A stretch of 64,000 bases of DNA from Luidia sarsii (lineage: Eukaryota > Echinodermata > Asteroidea > Paxillosida > Luidiidae): assembly GCA_949987565.1 (NCBI GenBank), contig OX465105.1, forward strand, positions 5,332,159-5,396,158, written 5' to 3'. This document shows, one piece after another, positions 12,926-26,223 of this stretch (positions are counted from its first letter, which is position 1; each line of letters begins with the position of its first letter). Below the pieces are notes generated by a model, which made no database searches, was not told where the DNA came from, and saw only the letters and a list, made by a program, of their open reading frames with translations. The position numbers and the translations under genes are program-made.

Positions 12926-13540
12926 AATGTCGTATGTAAATGTACACCATACAGTATGTGACATGTACATGTACATGTACAGTGTAGGTCATTCTAGATA
13001 TTGTACAAGAATTCATTTCCAAAATTCTATGTACATGTACATGGGCTCATTTTGTTTTTCAAGAATGTTTTAAGTTTCACTTCTTTCAACAGCCCTATTA
13101 CAAGTCTAACAATTCAGAAAACAATTGTGACATTCTACTGGGGTTAAATAATAGAACCTTGGACATTAGGAAGGTAAAATTTCACAATGATTTTTGATGC
13201 ATGTAAATTGTTTACATAATTGATCATTCAATACTACAGTACAACAGCCTGATTTGACTGTGTTGAAAAACAGGAGGGCATCAAACTGAGAAAATGGCAT
13301 ATATCTCATCTTGATGTAAAATCTTGATCCATATGGCATGGTAGGGTAGATTTAATCCATGAAAAAATCAAAGATACATCATGTAATTACTGTATAATCT
13401 ATTCCCTTTGACACAGGTGATGTTGCACAACACATGCACCAATCTTAAGACAGATGCTACAATAACAACACAAAAGCCATTTCAATCACTTCCTCATTCA
13501 GAAATCAGGACGTACATGTACAAGTACTGTACAATAACCC
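12926..13540. other. unannotated stretch
   Basis: TACATG run at 12960-12985, otherwise AT-rich DNA without a recognisable gene. Confidence 0.4.
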
Positions 13541-13713
13541 TGCAGCCGATTTCACGAAACTTCAAATGTTGCGTACGCAACATTTTGTTGCGTAACTTAC
13601 GCAACATTGTGCCACCCTTTCTAACTAGTGCACAAAAGAGCCATTGTGGTGCAAGACTTACGCAACATTTGTACGTTGCGTAACTTATGCAACCTTTCTT
13701 GAAATCGGCTGCT
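13541..13713. mobile_element. short MITE with GCAGCCGATTTCA ends
   Basis: TIRs TGCAGCCGATTTCACGAAA and TTTCTTGAAATCGGCTGCTG. The interior consists of inverted repeats of TTGCGTAACTTACGCAAC. No coding capacity. Confidence 0.85.
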
Positions 13714-16700
13714 GGCACACCATGATCAAAGCACACTGGTTTTTTTAGTGGCTTTCTCTATTTATACTTAATGCAGTTGAGTCCTATTAAAGGACTACTT
13801 CCCATGGAAATAGGTCAGCCCAATTAAGGCAAAAAATGACGTTGACACCTTATGCACTGTAACAACCAATGAGTGTGCCTAGGTTTTGACCCCTTTATCT
13901 GCTTCCATCGCATCACCAAACAAAGGATGACATCGCTCCCTTCTCATAATACTTGGCAAGAACAATAAAGCAGCCGCCCGGTATGACAGTGAGTGTATAA
14001 TGAGTGTTGACAGCTTGGGCTATCATTCAGCAGCAGCAGCAGCCCCTTGTTAATTAGGGGTGGGGGAGGAGGGGGGCAGGGTAATGCTGCATGTATTCAT
14101 AGTATAACACTGCATTTAGGACTAGGAGGCAAGCACATCCCAAACCTCTTGCCTGTCATGCTTGAGTGTACTGTACATGTATGATGTACATTTGTACATG
14201 TACACTCTCTACTTGCACTCACTCTACCCGATCCATATCACTCTGTACTGTACTAGTACTAGGCTCCAGCTCGGTTGCTCACACCACTACCTTGTACAAG
14301 TACATTCTTCAAAGCAGACCTTACTACACATGTGTACAACCATGACAACAGTTAAGACTACACTACATGCTACCACCACTGCTGTACATGTACTATAATC
14401 AAGTGTGATTATCCATTTCATTTTAATGACCTGAGTGCAGCAAAGCTGTACCATCATCCATTTCAGAGAGCCTACCCCGGCCGTTAATTGGCTCCCAGGG
14501 GAGTTTATGCCCAGATAGCGAGGTGATAGCTCTCCCCCAAGCAACCATCATAAAAAAAATAATACATTCCAAATTTCCATTACAGTATGTTCAAGTTCCC
14601 CCCCCCTTCTCTCTCTCTCTATCTATCTCTGTGTCCCTGGTTCTGGCTCTGTCTCTCCTTCTGTCTCTTTCACTCTTTCTCTGTATGGTCCAACCGTGAT
14701 ACGGGAGGGGTTACTTATCCAGAACTTAGGGGCTGCATTCAATCATTCACAGACTGCCTGCCATGCTGGAGAGGAGAGGTGACCGTACTTAAGTCTCAGC
14801 CAACGTGCTCAACTGTGGCCAGAATCAAGAATCGCACCACAGTCGCTTCCCAGGCCCTGTCAGACCTGATTCTTGTCATTGCAAAATGCTTCATAAATTA
14901 AGTAGAAATAAGGAAAATAGTGGTGCACAGCCATAAATCTTCAGAATTTCAGTAGGTTTTTGATGGCCTTACATTTTGTCTTAAAATGTAAGGCTAAATG
15001 ATGTAATCATTCAGCATTAGGCTGAATAGGCATTTTAGATGAAGTGTTTCTTTCAAATGTGCTGCAAATCCCTTTTATGAGATTGGACATTTTTCAGAAA
15101 TGGGACTAATTCTATTCTGCTACATCTGACCTTCTTTTTTCTTCCTCATGTCGAATGAAGTACAGTACATCTACAGACAAACCATATAGAGATGTTCTTC
15201 GCAAAAAAATGACAAAAGATCTTTCAGCCAAATTTGGCCATCAATATCACTTTTGTCCTTTCAGTCCTAGAAACTGTTGGCCAGAGCAACTCACGTGACA
15301 GTGCTTCATAGTTTAAATGTTTACATGAAAATCTATATCAAATCAATAGCCTTGCTGTTTGTTGCATGTGATTTCATATTCATTTTTTTCACTGGGTGTG
15401 ACTGTGAGGTCATGATCTTCTGACCCTTACTTCCTGTCAAAACCGGAAGTGCCTTGGTATATAAATTTGATAACAGATATGAAATTTGATGCTAGGTAAA
15501 GGTTGATTACTTCTCTCCAAAACATGAACATTTCTCCAGGACGCTCTAGCGGCAATTTCATAAATTAATTTCAATCAATCTCAATGGCGAAGTTTGAGGA
15601 AATCGTTTGAAAATCGGTGGGACCATTGACTAATTGACTTCCACCCACACAATGCATGTGCCAAGACGAAGAACATGGTGGAAACAGATAGGAAGATGAG
15701 GAAAACAACTTCACAATTTCAAAAGTTCCTTGTGCAATTCGCACATCACATTTAAGGGCAGACATTAATTAGTCTTATCGATGTCATTCTTTTCCTTTCA
15801 TTAGTCTTCTTGTGCCTACAATAATGGAGGGGAAAATGTCTAAATGTCCATCGCTTGAGCTTTAAGTGTCAGTTACTGGTAGTGTCCATGGGTCGTACTG
15901 GGTTAAGCTGGTGTATTCACTGATCGCAAGGCGGTCCACAGTCCACACAAGAAACTCACAAATCTTCGCCCCGCACCGGCATTACATTCCTTATGCACCA
16001 GGACTGCCTATGCAGTTAAACAGACAGATTGCTACCGAAAGCAAACATGAAACTTGTACAAGTCTTATCTCTTATCAAACCAGCTTAAATGGCACTGAAA
16101 TGCCCGTGTATTTCATGCAGCAGAAGGGAGTGTAGGCAGTAACACAAAACGGCTGCACGTTCATACATGTACATGTACCGCCATGGAAGTGTGATTCAGC
16201 TCATCAGATTTTCGGCAAACACGCTGATTCTTCAACAAAGAGAAAGAAAAGATATACATTCGGTTTCTACAGACATGAATTATTTGTTTTGGGAATTTGG
16301 ACATTTGCAGCAGACTACAGTAGTTTCTTTCTAAAAGGAAGTTTTTCGCTCCTCTGTTTTTCAGCAAACTTGGTCGTTCTACACTATAAATGGAAAAGTG
16401 AGGAAAAGCTCTCTATACCTTGTACTGTCTCCGCAGGCGTGTGAATTTCTAGTCTCCTTTTGGAATAGAAGCCTTCTTCATTCAATCAATCCTAAACAAA
16501 TTACTGCAATGAAATTGGGCAGAGGGAATTGGCCTTGGCCGTGGCCATCCTACCTGAGCACTAAATACATGTATACTGGATTAGGCACATACTGGGTAGT
16601 ACCTTTGTCAAGGTTGGAATGATTTCTTCAATGCTTGGGATCAATGGGGCTTTAATTGCCTGTTAGCATGCTTGTATCACTAGCAGATACTCTAGCTATC

Positions 16701-16915
16701 CTAACCACTCCATTTTCACACTTGACTTTGAAGAGCACTCACATGTACATGTACAGTATAGTGTGGGTACAGAGAGTACCGGTAAATTTACGTGTTTTGA
16801 ACTACATGTACCTTAATGTATACCGGTGCATATATACATGTACAAGTTACGGGTATTTGGGTAGAAACAGGTGATTGCCACTGACATCTAACAAACGTTC
16901 ACAAATTGTGTTACT
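13714..16915. other. intronic stretch with few repeats
   Basis: No exon recognised. 13790-14060 and 15070-15800 are non-repetitive. 14600-14690 is CT-rich. TACATG is sparse except at 14170-14200 and 16160-16175. Confidence 0.4.
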
Positions 16916-17660
16916 GATAGGCACATGGTAGTGTACATGTACATGTACAGTATTTGAACATGTCTTTGCTCACTACCTACCTGGTACATGTACATTGTAC
17001 ATGTACAGTGTATACATTTGCATTCAGGTACATGTGGGTTATTTGATAAATCAGAGGTCAAACTTATGTGTGAAACCATTCAGCTTTCCTATCGTACATA
17101 TGCAATATTGTAACAACTACCATGTACATGTATGAAACTTTTGTCGATTAAAAGTTAAATTAAACAGTATCTGTTTATGTTTAAATGTACTGTTCCATCT
17201 ACAAAGTGGATCATTACATTCTAATATTAATGTACTGTACATGTACATTCAGGAAAGCTGAATGGTTTCACATCTATACATGTACATGTACAGTACATGT
17301 ATGTAAAGTGGGGATACCAAAACTGTCACAAGTTGGACCCCTGATTTATGGAAATTGCCATGCGCACTCGTGTACGTGTACATGTACATGTTGTTTACAA
17401 AAATGACCACATGTACAGTACACTGTATCCACACATGTGATGTTATTGTGTACACTCTACTAGCAAAATGCTCAAAGTATTCAAGCATAACACGGAAAAT
17501 AGCGTATCACTTTGATTGCACCAACTGTGCATGACATATGTACATGTACAATACATGTACATTGTATATGTACATGTAGGTACTGTACTGTACACACATG
17601 TACTCACGATGTACATGTACTGTACATGTACAGTGTACATGTACGTACATGTACGTTTAT
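16916..17660. repeat. TACATG repeat clusters
   Basis: Repeated TACATG/TACAGT runs at 16930-17035, 17235-17305, 17365-17395 and 17535-17660. No gene in between. Confidence 0.8.
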
Positions 17661-17959
17661 AGTACAATCCTGAAGTAACGGGAAAATGCACATTAGAGGC
17701 AAACAGCAGACTTAGGCTCACTAAATGAAGGGGCTGCACTGGATTTAATTCCTATTTACTTAACAAGGAATGTAGCCCAGCAAATCAGAAAGGGATTTGG
17801 GTAGGAAAAGACAGAGGGGGGAGACACACAAAAAAAACCGGTCCAAAATCAATAGCAAGGAAAGTGATGATGGCTAGGCAATCAATACTTCATGATACCG
17901 GCTTCCTATTTATACAGACAGGGTTTGGGGCAAGGCGAAGCATGGAAAGGAAATTAATG

Positions 17960-18130
17960 CTATCGATGGCAGCAGGGGACAGAAAGAGAGAGGGGCAGAG
18001 AGAGTGTGACCAAGACAGAGAGACAGACAGACCAACAGAGGGAGGCAGAGAGAGACCGGCAGTGAAGCAGGCAGACTGAGAGAGAGAGAGACTGACACAG
18101 AGACACACATAGAGAGAGAGACTGAGGGAA
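17960..18130. repeat. GA-rich low-complexity tract
   Basis: Irregular GAGAGACAGA units on the plus strand generate long Ser/Leu-rich minus-strand frames that are not genes. Confidence 0.8.
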
Positions 18131-19014
18131 GGAAATGTGGGTGGTGGAGGGGGGACGGGACAACAGACAACCTTGCAAATGAAGTTTAAATGAGGTATGG
18201 GCCTGGCAGCCGAATTATCAGTGAATGGATTGGATACTCAGGAAATTGCGTCAATTTCGCCCCAGCCCAGGCGACAGGAGACAACCTAACAATGCCACTT
18301 CCTCAGCACAGTACACTGTAGCTTTCCAGAGGGGACAGTCACAGTGATGGCCTTTTTCTTATCTATTATATCTTAGAATGGTTACGCCATTGTGATGCAA
18401 ATAGATCGTGGCAATATCCTGTTCTCCATGATAATAGAAATTGCTTGAGAGAAAATATAATATATTGCAAGTACAGCATAAGCGAGGGCATAGATTTTTA
18501 CTGTTTATGTATACTGTGCAGCGCATTAGGAGGTTTTCATTAGGTGCCCTGTTTAACTTGCAAAAATTGAATTGTCATTTTTGGGTGTCATTTCAATAAC
18601 ACATGTCGACACTCGACAACTGCACTACTATGAACATTGAACAATAACAACAATGTTAACAAGAATTCATGTTAAATTCATTCCATCAATTAAGTCAGTG
18701 TACACTGTATGTACAGTACAGTGCAAACACTTATATGACTAGACACTGTACATATTTAATGTACAAATGTAATGTACATGTGTACATGATTTATGACACC
18801 TTGGTTTTGTGGTCATGTACGGTGCACACCTGGCTGTTGACTAATACATAAAAACATGGGATAAATTGTGGATTTGTGAATTATCAATGATACATAAATT
18901 ACATGTAAATAGCGCCTGATGTAAATTCATTCCAATGTGAATTCATTTCCATGTTACTGAATATAACTTTATAAGGTATTTACATGTACCGGTGGTATGT
19001 GTACAGTATCTATC
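18131..19014. other. unannotated stretch
   Basis: Mostly non-repetitive AT-rich DNA. 18180-18420 looks single-copy. No exon seen. Confidence 0.4.
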
Positions 19015-19232
19015 TGATATGCGGCCAGAACACGATAATTTGGATCGTGACTTGAATCGCAATTCAAACTTTTTTGATGCGTGGACACAATAAACATGAT
19101 TATAAGTGGGATTTAATTGTGGTTCCACTATTATCAGTGCAACTTTTCTAAATATCGTAATCACGTTTATTTGCCACGAGCCGCATGTGGGAACATTGCT
19201 AGAAGTTTGGCCCAACCTTTTTTTTCTTTTTG
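19015..19232 (+). mobile_element. decayed partial GGGCCGTTCCC-family MITE
   Basis: ATAATTTGGATCGTGA, GACACAATAAACATGATTAT and ATCACGTTTATTTGC match blocks of the 4740 copy. A short related piece recurs at 20105-20160 (GCATGTGGGAACATTCCTAG). Confidence 0.65.
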
Positions 19233-22200
19233 AATGGAAAAGTCTGCCAAGTCGGTAGATTATGTTCCCCTAGGATTGTGGAGTACCTGCAGTGCAAATC
19301 CCAGTCTCTAGGCCTTACTTGTACTTGAGATGCAGACTGCAGACCAATAAGTAGGAGATACAGAGCAAGTTAGTACAGAGATCAGGGAAAAAAACGCACT
19401 AAAACCAACAGGATACAACGCCACTATTGGTATTGCAATACGCCTTCATCAAGTGCACTTGGGGCAGTGGGGCACTATGGATTCCGTTGTACAACATATA
19501 CCAGTACATGTTGTACCTACATGTACTTACACTGTGAACAGTAACAACACAGATGGATTTGATTACACTGGGCACATTGAAGCGACCTGTGTTGACAACT
19601 GGTGTGGTTGTCAGGATGGGTGAAAGATTGAGTGCAGCACTGCTGACTCCACCGGATGGAAACTAGTTCCATAGACAGTGAGTTTCGGTGGTTGATGTTT
19701 GAAACCCGAGATTCTGAAAGTTGTGTTTTGATCTTCTATATTATGATGACTCAACTGATCCATAGCCATGGGCATGAACTTGTACATCTATAGTATAGAC
19801 ATATGTTGTGCATACTGCATAGTATACTGCAGATCTGTATACTGTACTCATGTGTGTATAATGTACATTTACATGTTTAAATACAAATAAAATTACCGGT
19901 ACATGCATACAGTGTGTACATTGTACAATTTTGTCATGGTAAATTAGAACGAATCCTTCGTTGCGTGGAACTGTGCCACCCCAGAACAGAGCTGCCAACC
20001 TGCAAAAAAGGAAATCCGTACTCACAAAGGCTCAAAATCAGTAATATGGGGAAGATATCTGTAATTTCCTATTCTGCACTATGAAACTACATGTACAGGT
20101 AAAACCGGGCATGTGGGAACATTCCTAGAAGTTTGTCCCAACTTTTTTCTTTTATTGAGTCGACAAATGTACATGTCCATGTACATGTAAGTCGTCATCT
20201 CACCCAAGTCGGCGCATTTCTAATCACCTCCGAACAATAAAAAAATTAATTTAAAAAACACATCCCCGAGACTTGTGGTTTTCAAGGAATTTTGAGGCAC
20301 AGCTAAATACCGTCCGAGTGTTTAATGAAGGAAATGGTTTCACATGTTAATTTGAGTGTGTCTAAACTACTTGCACACATGGACTGTACACATGCGCGAT
20401 GCACATTTCAGGGGTTCCACAACTAACACCGTCCCTATAAAGAAACACGCCCTGCATGAGTTGCAGTATAACTATTACAGACGTTGCCTCTGCTTGAAAT
20501 TTTTTTCACGATCTTGAAAATATGAGACCCAACCAAAGTAGCCACACTGTGCACTCAGTGTCTTCATTTGGTTAGGTTACTACACATATGCACTTAAATT
20601 ACAGACTCTATATATGTACAGTATCTACTTTTCAAATAACCATTGAATAACTTTTACACATACATGTAATACAAATTTATTAACTGCCACATTGTCGTTT
20701 GTGTCACAGTCACACTGTTTTGACAGTGAAGAGTAGTCTTCAATTTCAAATTGGTAAAATAATGTAGGAAATTTAGAATGTACACAAATATCTTGCATAT
20801 TGAATTGGAAAGTGAAAACAATTTCAGAGATGTCACCTTCCCCGACATACTGTAGTGTATTCACAATGGACAACGGACAAGGCTGGTCAGGTGCAAGAGG
20901 GATACAGAAACAGAACCAAGAGCTCTAACATACATGTACATGGTCTATTCCCTGAATTTATACTGACCCTTGAATTTGATCATCTGTGAATGAAACATGT
21001 CTGAGTGGCTGGAATGTCATTGCAGTTATTGGAGTGTGAGACGCCTTATCTGGTATACACATGGTGATGAAGTGGGATGGCATCTTGCTGAATTCATCAC
21101 TTTTGGTGTCAATGTATCAAGTGTGATTTACATCACATGTGGGCATGCAGAAAGCATGCACGTGTGAAACAGATTGCAATTATGCACTAAAATGGGTCAA
21201 CATCATAAACTTGTACATGCACATAGCAAGCAGTGCCTACACAAGTGAAAAATGCACAAGGGTGATATACACGTACATAACTCTTAAAGATTACGCACTA
21301 GTAAGCATAAAGCAATGCAAACATGTATGTACAGTTTTTGACAAATCCTACAGGACATTTAAGGTTTGCCTGATGAGTGGGAGTTCACAATGTAAGAGGT
21401 TTGCACCAACACCATGTGTCCCAAGGACAGTTGGAGGACAGTTGGATACATGTATGTGTACATGTATACATGTATTGCCTGAAATGTTCAGTAACAACTA
21501 ACATTTGAATTATAATACTAATTCTAAGAGCCATCAGCCATATCATATCTATAAGACAAACAAATAATAATAAAAAAAGATATAATGTGTAGTTGTGTAC
21601 ATGCAGGTCAAGTCAGAAGTCAGAACCACAAACCTCTTACATATGATTTAATCCAAAATTTATCTTTTTTACCACAGAGAACATTGAGAACAAGATATGG
21701 ATTGTTAATTTTTTTTTTTTCGGTACTGATTGCATAGATTTGCAACACTGATTCCAAGATTCTTAATCTTAAAAAATGACACGTACACGTATGATACTGA
21801 GCTACATGTACTGTACATGTACATGTATATAAAACTTAGATGCCATTAGCATTTAGCAATCTATCTAACCACTGTCCCAAATAACTTCACGAGAAATCTA
21901 TCCAGTCTCAGACTGTGTTTAGCCCCTTCTATCCCCCTCCTTCCTCCCACACAATGCCTCCGCCAAGATGGATCATGTCAAGACCGAAAAGTGAACACTA
22001 ATCTGGCCTGGGCCGGGTTATTAAAATAAGGTTGCATTCTAATTTATTTCCCTCTTGCTCAAATTAAAAAGCGGTCGCCCAATCAATCATCCCTGCGACT
22101 TAATAACCAAATTTCCTCCGAGTTTTTTTATGTGCAAACAGACTTATCAATGAGGGAGGGGACACAATGCCATTATAAATAGAAAGCTCACTGCGTTATT

Positions 22201-22995
22201 AGCAATTTGCCTTTCGATACGGACTGGCAGTTTTTTTTTATCTCCTTTCGTTTTTTTCCAAGCCAGTGATGCCGCTGACTATACTAGGTCTATTGCGTTT
22301 TAAGGGCAGGTCGTATATCACAGCCTGGCTAGGCTTGGGTTGGGCTACATGGTTTCTAATAATGTACGTGTTCACGTACCTCCAGAATACTGAGAGATTA
22401 AATACATTAACATTGTGATAGCAGTCACACATGGTTGTTGTGTAATTTGCATTTCAATCAATACAGCTGTATATGAAAATTTTAGTAGTGATGCCATTAC
22501 TGAAATTCATTTCTTAAATACCGTGCTTAAATTCATCTGAGATAGGCAAAACTGATGCATATTGTAGACCATAGTTTAAGATCTACAGTAACCCCAGATC
22601 CCACTAGAACTAGGTTCAGGTCACCTGAAACTGGTCACACTTGATGGCCCTGCGAGCCACACATGAATTGCATACTGGAATTGCTTTCCCTTATAACATG
22701 TACACAGCAGTACTCAAATTCAAAGCAGATTTTGACAAAGGGTCAATGGGGCCACTTGAACTTCTGCTCAGATAGCCTATCAGTGGTCTAAAGAAAGTGG
22801 TCGCACCTACATGTACCAGTGGTCAACAGTCAGTTAAACTTCAACCTGTTTCCTCCATCAAAAATTAAAATTAGAATGGTTAGAGAACCGTTGGACTCAG
22901 CTGGGTGGCTTAGCAGCATTAAATGTAGAATGTTGTTCACTAGTGCTTCTGCCCACTCTTTCCAAATACCGGTACAGGCCACACCCATGGCAATA
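19233..22995. other. intronic stretch with possible conserved element
   Basis: No exon recognised. 21890-22290 stands out as repeat-free, with TTAATAACC, AATCAATCATCC and other homeodomain-like motifs, and may be regulatory. The frames at 20625 and 21139 match no known family. Confidence 0.4.
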
Positions 22996-23466
22996 GGGCC
23001 GTTCCCACTACACCAAATAAACGCGATTATTTGGATCGCGATTCAAACTCCGTTTTTTTTGCGTGTGGGGACACAATAAACGCAATTATTAGTGGGATTT
23101 GAATCGCGATTCGGATTCCACTAAGAGTGAGATTTTTTCAAATAAATGCGCTTATTTGTGACGCGATGTGTGTGGGAACAGTCCACTCAAATCGCACCGT
23201 TTTTTTGTTTTTTTTAAGCCCACGATGCATTGCACGCGCATGCCATTTCCTGCCAGCAGCTTACTGCCAGGAAGTGCAGCACAGGGTTTGTTTACGTTCC
23301 TCAGCGAGTCCCGCCATTCCCGCTTGCGCAGCGCAACCACATACTAACCGCAATCGGCTCACGTTTATTTGCGACGCGATTATTTGGCCTGTGTGGACAC
23401 GACCAAAAAAAAGGGTTTTTTTAAATACGATTCAAATCGCGATTATTTTCGGAGTGGGAACAGCCC
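22996..23466 (+). mobile_element. TA-flanked MITE (GGGCCGTTCCC family), copy C
   Basis: 471 bp with ends GGGCCGTTCCC and GGGAACAGCCC, flanked by TA on both sides. It is collinear with copy A at 4740 throughout. Confidence 0.88.
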
Positions 23467-25297
23467 TAATGTTGACAATACTTGACATTCATGTTAAGCT
23501 TCATCTCTGATTATAAACTGCCTCCAAATCACAGAAAGCCTGTGATAAATGCAGGTCCAAATCTTTGCTTGAACCTCATATAAACACTATGAAGTACTGC
23601 ATGTACTATGTATGCTTCTTTGATTAATAATATTTAGTTCAGTGTGTTGTTTTTGATTTGGTGGTAAACAAAAAGTTCCATCCACTTTTGACAGGAATGT
23701 AATCTACCTGTAGCTTGAAGCCATGGCCCATGACTAGCTAGGCTTCACTACTGCTTTCCCCTGGTTGGCTGGCAAGGCGAATGGAACAGAATTTTCAGGT
23801 GCCAAAGGAAACCTTCAGTAACCCAGAATTTTGAATTTCAGTACAAGTCTATAAGTATAAGTGTAAGCAAATCTATCTTCCACAATTCCACTCTGATTTA
23901 GTTGTGGTAAACCATGGGAAAACTACATGAAAGTCACTGCACTCCCCCAAGTTTTAAGTCATCCAGTGATAATCTTACTAGCGGGCGCAGTGGCCATTGC
24001 CTCATTGGCATCCCAGCCTAAGTTTGAGTCATACTCATACCAACTAATGAGCTATGTCTACTAATACTATGGGGTTCTGTTGACTTAAATCAAATCATAA
24101 ATCTACAAGTAGGCCTACATTACAATACATGTATTCATGTAGCTTACATGATGTAGGTACTTAGCTGATACACATTCTTGGGGACAACTTTCCTTCCCAA
24201 CTTTGAATGGCCCTCACTGAATAACATTCTCAACACAAACATTAAAACAATACTAAACAGGTCAAGAGGCAACTATCATTATGTTATTATGTGTATTATT
24301 ATTACAGTATTAAACTATTATACAGTAATAATGCAAAAATTTTGCAAACTGCTTTCTGACAAAAATGACGCAAAAGCATATCCTAAATTAGGAGGGCTTG
24401 ATGTTTCGGTCCTAACAGGACCTTTCAAATGCCTTTGAGAAAGGTCCTCTGACTTTGAGGATCAAACATCAGGCCCTCCTAATTTCCAATACTTTAATAA
24501 ACTGTTACTGGTTAGTGTTACTGTTTAAGTGTTAGGTTTAGGGTTGACAAATGTCACAATTGTCTCCCTTATATGGAATTACTTAATAAGGCCTCAAAAT
24601 ATGGTAACTTATTCAATCAGAAATAGGCATAATACTTAATAAGAAAATATTAACAAAAAACAAAACAGTCAAAGCAAGCAGCAGCATTTTGACAACTCAA
24701 AATCAAGTTATTGAAGAATTCCAGAGTAGATTCAGCGTTAGCCGAGAAAGCAAACAAATTACAATTACAAGACACAATAACAACAATTTCAAGTCCAACA
24801 CTCTCGCACTCTCGGTTGATTCAACACACCCCACAGCCAAACCGAATAGTGAAATACAGTACAGCTACATAGTCCCATAGAATCACTCCACCGATGGCGT
24901 AAAAACGACCGCCTATACTCCGTTTTCCACCCGTACTTGTCAAATCTAGAGCTAACCGCAGACAGTATTTCTTCCTTTGCCAAGGCTGTCCGTGTAAGAC
25001 GGCCATATCTCGCTGACACAGGCCACAAACTCACAATATTATGCACTGCGTGTACCACAGCACCCAGCACAACACAAGCCGAGTACACGTACGTATGTTA
25101 CGCGGCATAGAGCAAACAGCAACGCGCTCTTCATATTGAACCAGAAAATAGCAGTTCGATCAATTTCTGATACTTGTCAATGCTGTCCCGGCCGTAAAAA
25201 CAGTCCCAAACTCCACTGAGAAGGCCTAATTTTCGCCAGAAATCCTCTCGGGGAGTCCAGGGGTGGGGTAGAGGCGTTTTTCCGGGCCCAAACTTAC
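23467..25297. other. intron sequence next to CUX exon 1
   Basis: Contains a SINE-tail copy at 24336-24485 (AAATTTTGCAAACTGCTTTC then GATGTTTCGGTCCTAACAGG and CTTTGAGAAAGGTCCTC). The 24690-25100 part is CpG-bearing and not obviously repetitive; its 99-codon minus-strand frame matches nothing I know. Confidence 0.45.
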
Positions 25298-25363
25298 CTG
25301 CAGAAGCGACAAGTCGAAGTTTTTCCAGTACTGGAACATCGAGGCGACGTTGGCCGCGGCCAT
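25298..25363 (-). CDS. CUX: CUX (Cut homeobox / CASP) first coding exon
   Basis: Read on the minus strand, a start codon at 25363-25361 in a good context (CAACATGG) opens 22 codons beginning MAAANVASMFQYWKNF and ending in CAG just before a perfect GTAAGT donor. Vertebrate CUX1/CASP proteins start with MAANVGSMFQYWKRF, so the match covers nearly the whole exon including its phase-0 end; the family continues next with the RELDATA coiled coil. CUX proteins are Cut-repeat homeodomain transcription factors; the CASP isoform from the same start is a Golgi coiled-coil membrane protein. This exon is common to both, so the window cannot say which isoforms exist. No exon 2 was found to the left, so intron 1 exceeds 25 kb, as is usual for this gene in vertebrates. 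The gene is divergent to NUP88. Confidence 0.92.
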
Positions 25364-26215
25364 GTTGATCGATCACTGAACAAAGAAATCAAACTCGTAT
25401 AGTTTGTGCACAGGCGCTCTATCAGACCATCGCTGCATTGGTTTGTGTACTGCACAAGACCGCGGCACCGTCACGCTATGCACTCGGTCCGGCACTCACC
25501 ATTTTTATTGGAGGGGGTATTATCAATGTAATTGATCACCTAAAACATTATCTCTGTAAACCGAAATCATTCACTCTCGATAAGAACATGCACGGAGTAT
25601 CATGAATACGAACGACACATCCATAATGTCAAGACTTCAGCTCAGAAGAAGAGAAATCATGAATGTAATATTCAGGAATATCATCTGTTTAATGCATCAT
25701 CTCCCCGATCATTAATTATTATAATTGGTATGGAACGCGCGCTATTGGCTATCGTGAGATCACTCCTTCATTGATTTCTGACTAATAAATCCGGACAGCG
25801 ATAGCTCTTGTGCGCCGTTGTCATCACTGCACTGCCCCTTAAACTGCTCGTAAACAAAAACAAAGAATACACGTATAGGCCCCTGTAGATGATGATTTCA
25901 TGAAGAAAGAACGATTTACAATAGGAGCTATAGGGGAATTGATCGTGCACGATTAGGGTTGATAGTTCAACTTTGCTTTGGTTGCAAATCGAACGAACGA
26001 AAGAAATACAAGACACTTCTTTACGACAACATGGAGGCGAGTTATGACAATACCATTGATGGCAAACGGCAAGCAATGATCGAGCTCCGTCTGCTAATGC
26101 AATCAAGACTCTAAAGGGTCAAGGCCTCCAAAAATCTATCTGTATTATTAAAAAAGGGAAATAAATGGCCATGCAGGCATGGCTTTATATTATTCATGAA
26201 TGGTGTGCCAGACGG

Positions 26216-26223
26216 TATATAAG
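26216..26223 (+). promoter_or_regulatory. TATA-like sequence
   Basis: TATATAAG followed by GC-richer sequence is the best TATA-box match in the CUX-NUP88 intergenic region. It would fire rightwards and start a transcript near 26245, some 2.7 kb before the NUP88 start codon. That would imply an upstream non-coding exon or a separate transcript. Unsupported by anything else. Confidence 0.2.

Larger units (their letters stand above)
1..25297 (-). other. CUX: probable CUX intron 1 (5' part)
   Basis: No coding exon was recognised on either strand between the CUX donor and the left edge. The open frames here read as Met-Tyr, His-Val or Cys-Thr alternations and come from TACATG-type repeats. The region holds MITEs, simple repeats and several non-repetitive stretches. 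Calling it intron 1 is inferred from the donor at its right end and from the very long first intron of CUX genes. An unrecognised rapidly evolving exon or a nested non-coding gene cannot be excluded. Confidence 0.7.

Noticed and set aside
17890..18178. Long minus-strand Ser/Leu-rich frames
   Set aside because: They come from a GA-rich low-complexity tract; no splice signals or conservation are visible.
24789..25088. 99-codon minus-strand frame as a CUX exon 2 or separate gene
   Set aside because: It shows no RELDATA-like coiled coil and no family I know, and lacks supporting splice signals.
25131..25376. 81-codon minus-strand frame read straight through
   Set aside because: It overlaps the CUX exon in a different frame and runs across the CUX exon 1 donor into intron.
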